Below, piece after piece: positions 1 through 8,771 of a stretch of 64,000 nucleotides of DNA. Made by a program: the position numbers and the translations under genes. Within the stretch, counting starts at the first letter, position 1, and each line of letters starts with the position of its first letter. Origin of the DNA: Halohasta litchfieldiae (GTDB lineage Archaea > Halobacteriota > Halobacteria > Halobacteriales > Haloferacaceae). Under the pieces are notes generated by a model, which worked only from the letters and a program-made list of their open reading frames with translations, was not told where the DNA came from and ran no database searches. The stretch covers positions 558,001 to 622,000 of the forward strand of contig NZ_CP024845.1 of the NCBI RefSeq assembly GCF_002788215.1. Reading direction: 5' to 3'.

Positions 1-998
1 ATCTCGCTCACAGACTGCTGGTCAAACCGGCTGTTGAGACCGTGCTCGTCCCCACGCTGCAGGATCTCCGCGACGAACTGGTCGACCTCGCCCACGAACA
101 CAGCGACCTCTCGATGCTGGCCCGGACCCATGGCCAGCCCGCGACGCCGACCACGTTCGGCAAGGAGATGGCCGTCTACGCCTCCCGGCTCGGCAAGGCC
201 ATCGGGCGTGTGCAGGCCACCACTGACGACCTCTCGGGCAAACTCGCAGGGGCTTCTGGGACCTACGCGGCCCACCACGCCGCCTATCCCGATGTCGACT
301 GGCAGGCCTTTTCGGAATCCTTTGTCACCGACCTCGGTCTCGACCACACCGAACTCGCCACGCAGGTCAACCCCTGTGACGATCTGAGCGCGGTATTCGA
401 CGCCCTGCGCGGCGTTAATAACGTTCTAACAGATATGGATCGGGATATGTGGCTCTACATCTCGGATCGCTATCTCGGTCAACAGACCGTCAAAGGCGAA
501 ACCGGCTCGTCGACGATGCCCCACAAGGTCAACCCCATCGACTTCGAGAACAGCGAGGGCAACCTCTCGAAAGCCAACTCGGATCTCACGTTCCTCGCTG
601 ACTACATCACAACCTCTCGACTCCAGCGGGATCTCTCGGATTCGACGGTCAAACGCAACATCGGTGCGGCCTTCGGTCACTGTCTGATCGGGTATAAAAA
701 GGCCCAAGCCGGATTGGACAAGATCGTCCCCAACGAGCAGGTAATGACCGAGGAGCTGGAGGCCACCCCCGAGATCATCGGTGAGGCGGTTCAGACGATC
801 CTCCGACGAGAGGGCGACACCGACGCCTACGAGCGTGTCAAGGACCTCACTCGCGGCAAACACGTGACAATCGAAGACTTCTACGACCTCTTTGAGTCGC
901 TTGATGTCGACGAGTCAGTTCGTGAGGAACTGCTCGCACTGACGCCGACCGGCTACACTGGCGTTGCCGACGAGTTGGTCGACCAAGTCGACGACTGA
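1..998 (+). CDS. purB: Adenylosuccinate lyase, 3' part (5' end outside window)
   Basis: Cleaves SAICAR and adenylosuccinate in purine and AMP synthesis (cytoplasm). The frame is open from base 3, so the N-terminus lies upstream and about 331 residues remain. The fumarase/aspartase-superfamily signature GSSTMPHKVNPIDFEN is encoded from base 504 and contains the mobile active-site loop. An upstream THGQPATPTTFGKE block is the other conserved substrate-binding segment. The MPHKVNPIDFEN form resembles the E. coli-type PurB. The GTG at 42 is internal, because conserved-looking sequence continues in frame before it. A 5-bp inverted repeat (992-1007) spans the TGA stop. Identification is firm; only completeness is unknown. 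Confidence 0.95.
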   Translation, partial: LAHRLLVKPAVETVLVPTLQDLRDELVDLAHEHSDLSMLARTHGQPATPTTFGKEMAVYASRLGKAIGRVQATTDDLSGKLAGASGTYAAHHAAYPDVDWQAFSESFVTDLGLDHTELATQVNPCDDLSAVFDALRGVNNVLTDMDRDMWLYISDRYLGQQTVKGETGSSTMPHKVNPIDFENSEGNLSKANSDLTFLADYITTSRLQRDLSDSTVKRNIGAAFGHCLIGYKKAQAGLDKIVPNEQVMTEELEATPEIIGEAVQTILRREGDTDAYERVKDLTRGKHVTIEDFYDLFESLDVDESVREELLALTPTGYTGVADELVDQVDD

Positions 999-1085
999 TC
1001 GTAGTCGGTGACTAACGGGAGTAGAGATCAAGTAACGCAGGTGTCGACTTTTAGAAAACGACTACTCAGTAGCGTCGCGAACCGG

Positions 1086-1898
1086 TCACTCCGAATCCTT
1101 GGCGTGGGCGACGATAACGGGTGAGTCGGCCTCTCGCTGGACGTGTTTTGTGGTTGAGCCAAAGACGAACCGTTCGAGCGGGCCGACCGTCGGCGCCCCC
1201 ATGACAGTGAGATCGTAGTAACTCGACTGCTCGGTGATTGCCTCGGTTGCATCCGACGCTTCGTAGAGCCAGGTGTCGACGCGCTCGGCGTCCTCCTCGG
1301 AGATGGTGGCCAGCGCCGAGTTCAGTACGGTCTTCCCCCGGTCGTGGCTCTCGTCGTCGTCGGATTCGATCACGTGAAACAGGTCGACTGCGGCATCGTT
1401 GGCGCGGGCGACCGCAACCGCGGTTTCGACGGCCAACTGGCTGTGGTGGCCGCCCGCAATCGGGACCAGAATCGAGGCAATCCGGTCGGTGGTCCCCCGA
1501 CCGTCGACGGTGAGGACATCAGTTTTCGAGGAAAGTCGCTCGGCGCAATCCGAGAACAGTTCGCCGATCAGATGCTGTTTGGCGTCCCGTTCGATAACGA
1601 GCGCCGAGGGCTTGTGCTGGCTGACCACCGGGTCAAGCGACAGTTCGGTTTCGACTGGTGACGTCTGCGAGCAGTGACCGTCACGATGGCTTTCGGGAAG
1701 CGAGTCTGGGTTGTCGGCCGTGTCAGCCACTTCAGCCTCGGCGCTGACAAGCAGGTCACACTCTCGGCTCGTGGCGAGTGCATGGGCGACCGACGCAGCG
1801 CGGCGATAGGTCGTCTCCTCGCTGATCGGACCGAGTAAACAGGGACCAATCCGCGGATACTCCTCTGTGATTGATCCGGTTTCGGATACGCCGATCAT
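1086..1898 (-). CDS. Universal stress protein (UspA family), 270 aa
   Basis: A soluble Usp-fold protein, probably nucleotide-binding and acting in stress adaptation; the exact role is unknown. The C-terminal half (from about residue 130) is a good UspA domain: a SILVPIAGG first strand and, near the end, the nucleotide-binding pattern GAPTVGPLERFVFGST, followed by the SPVIVAHA terminal strand. The N-terminal half looks like a degenerate second Usp domain, so the protein is probably a tandem Usp of about 270 aa, common in haloarchaea. A TATA-like element lies about 34 bp upstream. It stands alone, on the same strand as the aromatic genes that follow at higher coordinates. Confidence 0.82.
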   Translation of the reverse strand: MIGVSETGSITEEYPRIGPCLLGPISEETTYRRAASVAHALATSRECDLLVSAEAEVADTADNPDSLPESHRDGHCSQTSPVETELSLDPVVSQHKPSALVIERDAKQHLIGELFSDCAERLSSKTDVLTVDGRGTTDRIASILVPIAGGHHSQLAVETAVAVARANDAAVDLFHVIESDDDESHDRGKTVLNSALATISEEDAERVDTWLYEASDATEAITEQSSYYDLTVMGAPTVGPLERFVFGSTTKHVQREADSPVIVAHAKDSE

Positions 1899-1927
1899 TA
1901 GTATACACCATCCTGTGTGCTGATGTG

Positions 1928-1936
1928 GTATAAAGA
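1928..1936 (-). promoter_or_regulatory. TATA box of the universal stress protein gene
   Basis: Read on the minus strand, CTTTATACC lies about 34 bp before the start codon at 1898. This fits an archaeal TATA element with a short leader. Confidence 0.45.
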
Positions 1937-1969
1937 ACAGTGATATTGGACTGAGTGGTATGTATCGCG

Positions 1970-3133
1970 TTATTTTTCGATGATACTTTCTTCGACCGCC
2001 TCACCGAAGTGTCGGGCCACGTCTTCGTAGTAGACCAGCATCTCGTCGCCGGGTTCGAGGTCGGTGACGGCTTTTCGACCCTCACTGGTTGCGACCTTGA
2101 TCGTCTCGGCGTTCTGGAGCAGTGTCTCGATCCGGTCGCCGTCGACGTCGAGTTCGATCCGGAACATCGGTCGTTTTTCGATCTTCACGCGGCCGACAAT
2201 CGCCTCGCGCGTGTTGCCCTCGGTGTCGACGACCTGGACCTCGTCGCCGCTTTTGAGTTCGGCGAGATACTTCGTACCGCCGTCGGGCGTGCGAACGTAG
2301 GCGTGGACCGCGCCGGCGTTGACTCTAAACGGTCGGGAGGCGACGTACGGCGACTGGGCGGTTTCGGCGTGGACAAAGAACAGCCCGCGGGACATCGAAC
2401 CGATCAACATCCCCTCGTCGTGGTCCATCAGGCTTCCCGTGTCGATACAGACGCGGTCGGCCATTCCGGTTCGTTCGACCTCCAAGACTTCGCCGTACTG
2501 CAGATCGAGTGTTTCGCGCTCGGCGGCATCGCGGACTTCGACAGTCTCGCGGATCTCGTCGGGATTGTCTGTGTCGAGCAGGACGCCATCAGAGCCGATT
2601 TCGAGCGTTTCGAAGGCGGTCTGTGCCTCGGAGGCGGTTGTCACACCAGCCAAGAGATCGGTTTCCTCGCCAATTCGGGCGATCAGGTTTTCGAGGGGGA
2701 TAATCGTCCAATCCTCGCCGATGACGATGGTGTAGTCGGCATCGAGGGCCGCGGCCTCGGCGAAGGCCTCGTAGTCCTGATCGAAGATCCGAACGTAGGC
2801 TCCCTGTGCCCGATCATCGCTGTGTCGAAGTGTCGTCAGATCAGCGGAGCCCGAGAAGTCGGAGGGGAGGTCGACTGTCCCGTCGCCCTCGCCGTCTTTG
2901 CCCACGAAGTAGGCATCGGCTACTGCGGTCTCGGTTTCGGCCTCGTCGACCATGTCGGCGTCCGAGCGGAATGCGGCGACGTTGATGTCGCCGAGCTCCC
3001 GGACGCGCCCCACGTCGTGTTCGTCGACGAGGATCCAGTCGACGCCCGCCTCGATTGCGGTGGTGATTCGTTGCTTGCGAGTCTCCCAGTCGCCGACCGT
3101 GTCGTCGGCCTTCAGCCAAACCGTTCGCGTCAT
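1970..3133 (-). CDS. 3-dehydroquinate synthase II (archaeal AroB'), 387 aa
   Basis: Converts 2-amino-3,7-dideoxy-D-threo-hept-6-ulosonate to 3-dehydroquinate with NAD+, the second step of the archaeal shikimate entry that replaces DAHP synthase and classical AroB. The whole protein matches this archaeal family in length (387 aa) and character, beginning MTRTVWLKADD and containing the conserved MSRGLFFVHAET and RPFRVNAGAVHAYV segments. It lies 63 bp downstream of the synthase that makes its substrate, on the same strand, so the two are very probably co-transcribed. No truncation or frameshift is visible. The ATG at 3133 is the natural start. Confidence 0.93.
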   Translation of the reverse strand: MTRTVWLKADDTVGDWETRKQRITTAIEAGVDWILVDEHDVGRVRELGDINVAAFRSDADMVDEAETETAVADAYFVGKDGEGDGTVDLPSDFSGSADLTTLRHSDDRAQGAYVRIFDQDYEAFAEAAALDADYTIVIGEDWTIIPLENLIARIGEETDLLAGVTTASEAQTAFETLEIGSDGVLLDTDNPDEIRETVEVRDAAERETLDLQYGEVLEVERTGMADRVCIDTGSLMDHDEGMLIGSMSRGLFFVHAETAQSPYVASRPFRVNAGAVHAYVRTPDGGTKYLAELKSGDEVQVVDTEGNTREAIVGRVKIEKRPMFRIELDVDGDRIETLLQNAETIKVATSEGRKAVTDLEPGDEMLVYYEDVARHFGEAVEESIIEK

Positions 3134-3196
3134 TACCTGTTGGTCAAAGCCGGACGGCTTGAACGTGACGGAACGACAGTCTCGTCAGTAGCAAAA

Positions 3197-3991
3197 TCAG
3201 GCTTCGACAGTAAGTCCGGCCGCAGCAAGTGCGTCCTCAGCGTCGTGGTCGTCGTGAACAATCGCTGCTACTGCACGCGTGATCGCCTCGGGATCTTCGT
3301 GTTGGAAGATCGACCGTCCCATCGAGACACCCGATGCACCGGCATCCATCGCCCCACGGACCATTTCGGCGGTTTCGAAGTCCGTCCCGCGGCTCCCGCC
3401 AGCGATGACGATTGGGAGGTTCGTCGAATCACAGACGTGCTGGAAGCTCTCGGCGTCACCGCTGTAGCCGGTTTTCACCACATCCGCGCCGAGTTCTTCG
3501 GCGAGTCGGACCGCATGACCGAGATACTCCGGCTCGTCGCCTTCGATGCCCGGTCCGCGAGCGTAGGCCATCGCGAGGACGGGGAGTCCGTAGCGGGCAG
3601 CCTCACTGGTGAGTTCGGCGAGATCTTCGATCTGCTTGGGCTCGTAGTTGGAGCCGACGTTGATATGGAACGAAACGGCGTCGGCACCTGCGCGGATCGC
3701 CTCCTCGATGTTGCAGGTGACGCGTTTGTCGTTTTCGTCGGGCCCAATCGAGGTCGAGGCGTTCATGTGGACGATATAGCCGCTCCCGTTTTTGTGCGGG
3801 TGGACGCGGTCGGCGACGCCCTTCTGGGTGAGGACGGCGTCAGCGCCGCCGCTCGTGATACTGTCGACCGTTCCTTCGAGATCTTTGAGGCCATTGACCG
3901 CCCCGAGTGTGATCCCGTGATCCATTGGGACGATCAGGTAGCGACCGTCTGTGGAGATGCGTTCGAGTCGTGCGCTGAGTCCTGCGGACAT
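3197..3991 (-). CDS. 2-amino-3,7-dideoxy-D-threo-hept-6-ulosonate synthase (archaeal AroA'), 264 aa
   Basis: Condenses aspartate semialdehyde with a 6-deoxy-5-ketofructose phosphate, the first committed step of archaeal aromatic amino-acid synthesis. It is a class I aldolase of the DhnA/Fba type. The N-terminal PMDHG (residues 22-26) and the VVKTGYSGD segment with Schiff-base lysine K173 are present, as is the C-terminal phosphate-binding IAGGSRG and GVSMGRSIFQ glycine motifs. The related archaeal fructose-bisphosphate aldolase shares this fold. The dehydroquinate synthase II gene immediately downstream favours the aromatic function. A short T4 tract follows the stop codon. Confidence 0.9.
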   Translation of the reverse strand: MSAGLSARLERISTDGRYLIVPMDHGITLGAVNGLKDLEGTVDSITSGGADAVLTQKGVADRVHPHKNGSGYIVHMNASTSIGPDENDKRVTCNIEEAIRAGADAVSFHINVGSNYEPKQIEDLAELTSEAARYGLPVLAMAYARGPGIEGDEPEYLGHAVRLAEELGADVVKTGYSGDAESFQHVCDSTNLPIVIAGGSRGTDFETAEMVRGAMDAGASGVSMGRSIFQHEDPEAITRAVAAIVHDDHDAEDALAAAGLTVEA

Positions 3992-4041
3992 AGTTGTTGT
4001 GTCACTCTCTGTCAGTAGTGGGCTATGTAGCTTGCGACTCC

Positions 4042-4062
4042 GACACCGTCTCAGACGGTGTC
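4042..4062 (-). other. Perfect hairpin centred on the trpA stop codon
   Basis: GACACCGTC (4042-4050), three bases, then GACGGTGTC (4054-4062) form a perfect 9-bp stem. The three-base loop is the TGA stop codon of trpA as read on the minus strand. No U-tract follows, so it may be an mRNA 3'-end or processing structure between trpCBA and the downstream aro genes rather than a classical terminator. Confidence 0.6.
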
Positions 4063-4908
4063 AACGTCCGGCGACTGACGCGCCGCACCCTTGTGTGTGC
4101 CGTCTGCGAGTTCGCGAGCCTTCATTTCGAGTTGTGCGGCGGTCTCGTCGACCGGCCGGTCGGAGTCGGCTCCCTCCGCGACGATGTCGACTAAGGCAGA
4201 GCCGACGATAATTCCGTCGGCTCCATTGGCGACGATCCGCGCGGCTTGATCGCCCGAGGAGATCCCGAAGCCGACCGCTTTCGGGACGTCCCATTCGGAG
4301 AGCCGCGCTAAACTCTGGGAGGTCTGGTCCGAGACATCCGTTTTCGCGCCGGTCGTTCCGAGTCGCGCCTGTACGTAGACGTAGCCCGAAACGCGGTCCA
4401 TCATCCCTTCGAGTCGCTCGCCTTCCGTGGTCGGAGCGACAATAAAGACCAGATCCAGTCCGTGTTTGTCACACGCCTCACGGAGCGGGTCAGCCTCCTC
4501 TGCCGGGAGATCAGGGACGACAAAGCCAGAAATCCCGACCTCGGCGGCCCGCTTGACAAAGGCTTCGGGACCGGCCTCACCGCCACGGGAGCGACCGTAT
4601 TGGTAAATGAGGTTATAATATGTCATACAGACGAGTGGCACGTCGACATCCAACTCCTCGACGAACTCGAAAAACTTCGAGGGCGTCATCCCGCCTTTCA
4701 GTGCACGGACAATCGCATTCTGGATCGTCGGCCCCTCAGCGATGGGCTCCGAAAAGGGAAGCCCGAGTTCGATGATATCCGCGCCGCCCTCGGCGAGTGC
4801 CTCGACATACGCTTTGGAGGCCTCATACGATGGATCGCCAACTGCGAGATACGGAATAAAGGCGGGGCCGTCGGCAAACGCCGCGGCGATAGCCTCGTTT
4901 TCGGCCAT
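4051..4908 (-). CDS. trpA: Tryptophan synthase alpha subunit, 285 aa
   Basis: Cleaves indole-3-glycerol phosphate to indole and glyceraldehyde 3-phosphate in the alpha2-beta2 complex. The TIM-barrel sequence shows [19 protein letters not shown] (catalytic glutamate at residue 47). The bacterial Asp60 position reads Glu (residue 58, in IAEGP), a conservative but notable change. Later phosphate-binding segments ([10 protein letters not shown] and [12 protein letters not shown]) are intact. The ATG directly follows the trpB stop codon with no spacer (TAAATG), so translation is coupled. It is the last gene of trpC-trpB-trpA, and its stop codon lies inside a 9-bp hairpin. Confidence 0.95.
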   Translation of the reverse strand: MAENEAIAAAFADGPAFIPYLAVGDPSYEASKAYVEALAEGGADIIELGLPFSEPIAEGPTIQNAIVRALKGGMTPSKFFEFVEELDVDVPLVCMTYYNLIYQYGRSRGGEAGPEAFVKRAAEVGISGFVVPDLPAEEADPLREACDKHGLDLVFIVAPTTEGERLEGMMDRVSGYVYVQARLGTTGAKTDVSDQTSQSLARLSEWDVPKAVGFGISSGDQAARIVANGADGIIVGSALVDIVAEGADSDRPVDETAAQLEMKARELADGTHKGAARQSPDVDTV

Positions 4909-6147
4909 TTAAATCCCCTCCGAGAACATCGACATATCCGGCGCATTCGGAATCTCGCGGGCTTCCGTTTCCTCAATGGCCGACTGCAGGTCTTTGTCGC
5001 CGCGTCCCGAGACGTTGATGACCACGCTGCCCGAAAGCTCCTCGTAGTTTTCTTCGAGATACCCAAAGGCGTGGGCAGTTTCGAGGGCCGGAATAATCCC
5101 CTCGGTTTGGGAAAGTCGGTGGAACCCTTCGAGTGCCGCGTCGTCGTCGACCGTGACGGGCGTCACGCGATCCGTATCAACCAGATACGCCAACTCCGGG
5201 CCGACGCCAGCGTAATCAAGCCCCGACGAAATGCTGTGAGACTCCATAATCTGGCCGTAGGTGTCTTGGAGAAGCTTCGTGCGCGCACCATGCAGCACGC
5301 CCTCGTCGCCGGTCGAAAGCGACGCGGAGTTCGGCGCGACGCCCTCTTCTTCGTCGACCGCGAGCGACGAGCCACCGGCCTCGACTGCATAGAGGTCGAC
5401 CGACTCGTCGTCGACGAAGTTGGCAAACGTCCCCATCGTGTTCGAGCCGCCGCCCGCACACGCGATGACTGAGTCTGGTAGCCCACCGATCTTCTCGTGG
5501 GCCTGCTCGCGAGCCTCTTCGGAGATCACGGCCTGGAAGTCCCGAACCATCGCCGGGAACGGGTGGGGGCCGACGACCGATCCGATGACGTAGTGGGTCG
5601 TCTCGACGCTTGCGGCCCAGTCGCGCATCGTCTCCGAAATCGCTTCCTTGAGCGTGCCCCGGCCCGCCGTAACCGGTTTGACGTCCGAGCCGTTGAGCTT
5701 CATCCGGAACACGTTGGGTCGCTGGCGATTGATGTCGCGTTCGCCCATATAAATGGTACAGGGCATATCCAGATGCGCCGCGGCCATCGCGGTCGCGGTG
5801 CCGTGTTGGCCCGCGCCGGTCTCGGCGATGATCCGGTCTTTGCCCATATATTTGGCAAGGAGGACCTGCCCAAGGGCGTTGTTGAGTTTGTGTGCCCCAC
5901 CGTGGAGCAAGTCCTCACGCTTGAGGTATACATCGAGATCGTAGCGCTCGGAGAGTCGGTCCGCGTGCTGGAGCGGGGTGGGTCGACCGCCGAAATCCGC
6001 CAGTCGCTGGCGGAACTCGTCCATGAACCCATCCTCATTCTCCAACACATACCGCTGGTAGGCATCCTCTAACTCCCCGATTGCGGGCATCAGTGCCTCG
6101 GGTACGTACTGTCCGCCGTAGTCGCCGAATTTGCCGTCAGTGCTCAT
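4909..6147 (-). CDS. trpB: Tryptophan synthase beta subunit, 412 aa
   Basis: PLP enzyme that joins indole and serine to give tryptophan. The sequence shows the PLP lysine motif [12 protein letters not shown], the substrate loop [16 protein letters not shown], the glycine-rich phosphate-binding [11 protein letters not shown] and the C-terminal [11 protein letters not shown]. It is the canonical TrpB1 type, with normal length (about 400 aa). Its ATG overlaps the trpC stop by 4 bp (ATGA), indicating translational coupling. Confidence 0.97.
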   Translation of the reverse strand: MSTDGKFGDYGGQYVPEALMPAIGELEDAYQRYVLENEDGFMDEFRQRLADFGGRPTPLQHADRLSERYDLDVYLKREDLLHGGAHKLNNALGQVLLAKYMGKDRIIAETGAGQHGTATAMAAAHLDMPCTIYMGERDINRQRPNVFRMKLNGSDVKPVTAGRGTLKEAISETMRDWAASVETTHYVIGSVVGPHPFPAMVRDFQAVISEEAREQAHEKIGGLPDSVIACAGGGSNTMGTFANFVDDESVDLYAVEAGGSSLAVDEEEGVAPNSASLSTGDEGVLHGARTKLLQDTYGQIMESHSISSGLDYAGVGPELAYLVDTDRVTPVTVDDDAALEGFHRLSQTEGIIPALETAHAFGYLEENYEELSGSVVINVSGRGDKDLQSAIEETEAREIPNAPDMSMFSEGI

Positions 6148-6911
6148 TGTGTCTCACTTCGTGTAAACCGCTCAGTGTTCGTCTGTGGATCGCCATCCAT
6201 GATGGCAGTTCCGATGAGCAGTCCATCGGCCCCTGCCTCACCCATTCGCTGCACGTCTTCGACCGTCGACACACCACTCTCCGCGATCAGCGTCACGTCG
6301 TCTGGAACCTGCGGAGCCAGTTCCTCGAACGTTGCGAGGTCGACTTCCAGTTGGCCGAGATCCCGGTTGTTGATCCCGATTATCGACGCGCCTGCGTCGA
6401 CTGCCGCATCGAGTTCGTCCTCTGTGTGAACTTCGACGAGTGGCTGGAAGCCACGATCCTCGGCTGCCCGCAGCATGGGTTCGAGGTCGTCGCCGAGGAA
6501 CCGCGCGATCAGGAGGATCACGTCGCTTTCGACGGCATCGAGGTGGGCCTCTCGCAGCAGGAAATCCTTGCGGAGGACTGGGACGTCGACCGCCGCCCGA
6601 ATGCGTTCGAGGTTCTCGACTGAGCCGCCGAAATGGTCCGGTTCGGTGAGTACTGACAGTGCAGCGGCCCCACCCTCGACCATCGCTTTGGCGAGGTCGA
6701 CCGGATCGTTCCTGTTGGTTCCCTCAGTCGTCGGACTGGTCGGTTTGACCTCCGCGATAATCGGCACGCGCCCCTCAGATTCGGCAGCCGCGAAGGCTTC
6801 GGGAAGGGACCGTGGGTCGATTGTGAGACGACCCTCGCCACCGTCTCGCTCGGCGGCCGAATCGAGAATTCCCCGGACTGCTGGTGCCAACTCATCCGCA
6901 GTATAGTTCAT
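6144..6911 (-). CDS. trpC: Indole-3-glycerol phosphate synthase, 255 aa
   Basis: Closes the indole ring from carboxyphenylaminodeoxyribulose phosphate. The barrel carries the expected motifs: [11 protein letters not shown] near residue 50, [10 protein letters not shown], the GINNRDL strand, LIAESGVST, and [12 protein letters not shown] near the C-terminus. It is the first gene of the trpC-trpB-trpA operon. A TATA-like AGTATTAT lies about 33 bp upstream. The remaining trp genes (D, E, F, G) are not in this window, so the pathway is split between loci, as is usual in haloarchaea. Confidence 0.95.
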   Translation of the reverse strand: MNYTADELAPAVRGILDSAAERDGGEGRLTIDPRSLPEAFAAAESEGRVPIIAEVKPTSPTTEGTNRNDPVDLAKAMVEGGAAALSVLTEPDHFGGSVENLERIRAAVDVPVLRKDFLLREAHLDAVESDVILLIARFLGDDLEPMLRAAEDRGFQPLVEVHTEDELDAAVDAGASIIGINNRDLGQLEVDLATFEELAPQVPDDVTLIAESGVSTVEDVQRMGEAGADGLLIGTAIMDGDPQTNTERFTRSETQ

Positions 6912-6938
6912 CTATGTACACTGATGTACGTATGTGTT

Positions 6939-6948
6939 CATAATACTT
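6939..6948 (-). promoter_or_regulatory. TATA box of the trpCBA operon
   Basis: On the minus strand AAGTATTATG lies about 30-35 bp before the trpC start. It is the only AT-rich block in the 70-bp gap between trpC and the divergent MGMT-like gene. Confidence 0.5.
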
Positions 6949-6996
6949 GCGCCCTGAGACAGAACCCTTGAAGGCACCCGGGGCGTGAGCAGAACT

Positions 6997-7455
6997 ATGA
7001 CTACCGCAGGCATCTTTGCACGACGGTTCGATGCTATCGATACCGTGGTGCAACTAGGAGTTGCAAGCGGTCGGGCGATCAACGTCTCGTTTCCGGAAGA
7101 TATCCCGGAAGACGCTGAGACGGACCACGAACTGCTTGATGCGGTCGAGGCGTTTCTCGACGGCGACCCGACTGCGGTCAACGAGGCCGAGATCGGGCTG
7201 ACGGTGCCGACCGACCAGCGAGCGGTGCTCGAAGCTCTCGACTCGGTATCACCGGGGTCGACGGTAACCGTCTCAGGACTCGCGCGGATCGCGGGACTCG
7301 ATCCCAGCGACGAGGGGGATATCGCCACGGTTCGGGACGCGCTCCGCAACAACCCGCTGCCGATCTTTTTGCCGGATCACCGCGTTCGCGACGGGCAGGG
7401 CGCAACCCCACCACAGGTCGCCGCGGCGCTGCGTCGACTCGAAAACGACTCTTAG
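6997..7455 (+). CDS. MGMT/alkyltransferase-like DNA-binding protein lacking the acceptor cysteine, 152 aa
   Basis: The C-terminal half resembles the DNA-binding domain of O6-alkylguanine-DNA alkyltransferases: a PGSTVTVSGLARIAGLD helix-turn-helix region, then VRDALRNNPLPIFLPDHRVR, which aligns with the family's NP..I..PCHRV. The catalytic Cys of PCHRV is Asp here, so direct alkyl transfer is not expected. The protein is better viewed as an alkyltransferase-like (ATL-type) lesion sensor or a repurposed DNA binder. I chose the ATG at 6997 over the GTG at 6985. It is divergent from trpC and its last codons overlap the convergent membrane-protein gene by 4 bp. Confidence 0.7.
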   Translation: MTTAGIFARRFDAIDTVVQLGVASGRAINVSFPEDIPEDAETDHELLDAVEAFLDGDPTAVNEAEIGLTVPTDQRAVLEALDSVSPGSTVTVSGLARIAGLDPSDEGDIATVRDALRNNPLPIFLPDHRVRDGQGATPPQVAAALRRLENDS

Positions 7456-7793
7456 TCGTCGAGGTATCTCGACATCCCGAGTGCACCGAACAGGAAGAAG
7501 GCCGCCCCAACTGGGCCATCGAACTCGAAGGCAAACTGAAACTCGATACTGACGAGTGTACTCCCGAGGATCATACTGATCGCGGCGGCTGCGACGGTGA
7601 GATTTCGCTCGGGAATCCGAAACAGCGTCAGCGCGACGAAGGCAACGGTGCCACCGATAACCAAGGTCGGCACCAGCGGATGGCTCGCTCCGATATCCAA
7701 GATGACGAGAATACAGCCAACGGCGATCATCCCGGTCGCCACTAACAGCGGGATATCATCGGGGTCGACTGCGAACAGCCCCTCGGTATCCAT
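7452..7793 (-). CDS. Small integral membrane protein, 113 aa, unknown function
   Basis: Not recognised as a named family. It has about four hydrophobic segments with short loops, starting MDTEGLFAVDPDDIPLLVATG and ending in a charged tail. I prefer the ATG at 7793; the in-frame TTG at 7835 would add 14 polar residues. It lies downstream of, and on the same strand as, a CPBP protease and LonB, so it is probably the last gene of that membrane-proteolysis transcript. Its stop overlaps the MGMT-like gene on the other strand. Confidence 0.6.
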   Translation of the reverse strand: MDTEGLFAVDPDDIPLLVATGMIAVGCILVILDIGASHPLVPTLVIGGTVAFVALTLFRIPERNLTVAAAAISMILGSTLVSIEFQFAFEFDGPVGAAFFLFGALGMSRYLDD

Positions 7794-7856
7794 GCCGCCG
7801 ACAAAGACGTCATCCCTCTTGAATCTACGGTTCAAATTACCATTGCTGAGAGCCCT

Positions 7857-8759
7857 TTAGGCCATCTCCGGGCCTTCGTGGACGACGAACTCCGCAGCGT
7901 TGACAACGTAGTGCGCCACGATCACGACGACCAAACTCTCGGTGAGTACGAAGGCAGCCGCCAACCCGAGACTGAGCAGCCCGGTGACGACGATTCCCAG
8001 CCGACCCTGTGCACCATGGCCAAGCGCGAACGCGACCGAGGAGCCAACAGCAAGGAGCCACGGCGAGACTCCAAATCCGGCGTGGACGACGCCGATCAGT
8101 GCCCCCCGGAATAGCAGTTCCTCGAATCCCGCGATAATGGGGAGGACGACGACCAACAAAATCGCCCACCCGGCGGCCGTCTCCGGTGTGAGAGCCTCTC
8201 GAAGCGTGCTCGGCGTCGACAGTCCCTGCCAGCGGGCGACTCTACCCGCCGCCTCGTTGAGTCCGTACAACACGACGCCGACGGCGACGCCAGTACCGAC
8301 TGCTCCGACTGTCAGGGTCTCCGAGGAGAGACCGAACGCTCGGGCCGGAACTTGGGTATACCACGCCATCGCAAGAAGCAGGACTCCGAACAGTCCCTGT
8401 GAAAAAACAACGTTCGCCAACAGCGCGGGCGTCGACAGTGGGGGTGCATCCGGCGTTCTGGTCGACTCGGCTGGTTGTGTGATCGGTGCTTCGTCGGCGT
8501 CGACTGACTCACCCTCGACATGAACTGGCTCCTCGGTGTCGAATCGATCCCGCTCGCTGTCGCTTGCGTCAGTCTCGGTATCAAATAGCGTCTCGTCGCT
8601 CACACCTCCGTCAACCTCATCTGTCACCTCGGGCGAGTCGGTCGACTTCGGTTCGGACAGTGCCGCCTCATCCAACTCAGTCGCCGAGGCACGTGCTAAC
8701 ACAAGTAGCAACACGAGAATAATACCGACAGCGCCGGAAAATGTTGCCCAGTCAGCCAT
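7857..8759 (-). CDS. CPBP-family intramembrane metalloprotease (CAAX-protease-like), 300 aa
   Basis: Predicted polytopic membrane protease of the Rce1/Abi (CPBP) superfamily; the substrate is unknown. An N-terminal membrane segment is followed by an acidic Ser/Asp/Glu-rich linker (residues about 25-90), then the multi-pass core. The catalytic motifs are visible: EELLFRG (EExxxR), FALGHG (FxxxH) and a final HYVVNAA (HxxxN). The ATG lies only 12 bp after the lonB stop, so it is probably co-transcribed with the membrane protease LonB, suggesting a shared role in membrane protein quality control. The acidic linker is longer than in the second CPBP protein of this window. Confidence 0.85.
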   Translation of the reverse strand: MADWATFSGAVGIILVLLLVLARASATELDEAALSEPKSTDSPEVTDEVDGGVSDETLFDTETDASDSERDRFDTEEPVHVEGESVDADEAPITQPAESTRTPDAPPLSTPALLANVVFSQGLFGVLLLAMAWYTQVPARAFGLSSETLTVGAVGTGVAVGVVLYGLNEAAGRVARWQGLSTPSTLREALTPETAAGWAILLVVVLPIIAGFEELLFRGALIGVVHAGFGVSPWLLAVGSSVAFALGHGAQGRLGIVVTGLLSLGLAAAFVLTESLVVVIVAHYVVNAAEFVVHEGPEMA

Positions 8760-8771
8760 ACGGAGCGGCTG

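Noticed and set aside
1955-4018. Long plus-strand open frame of 687 codons
   Set aside because: Lies antisense to two clear aromatic-pathway genes; the open frame arises from GC-rich codon use and its product resembles no family.
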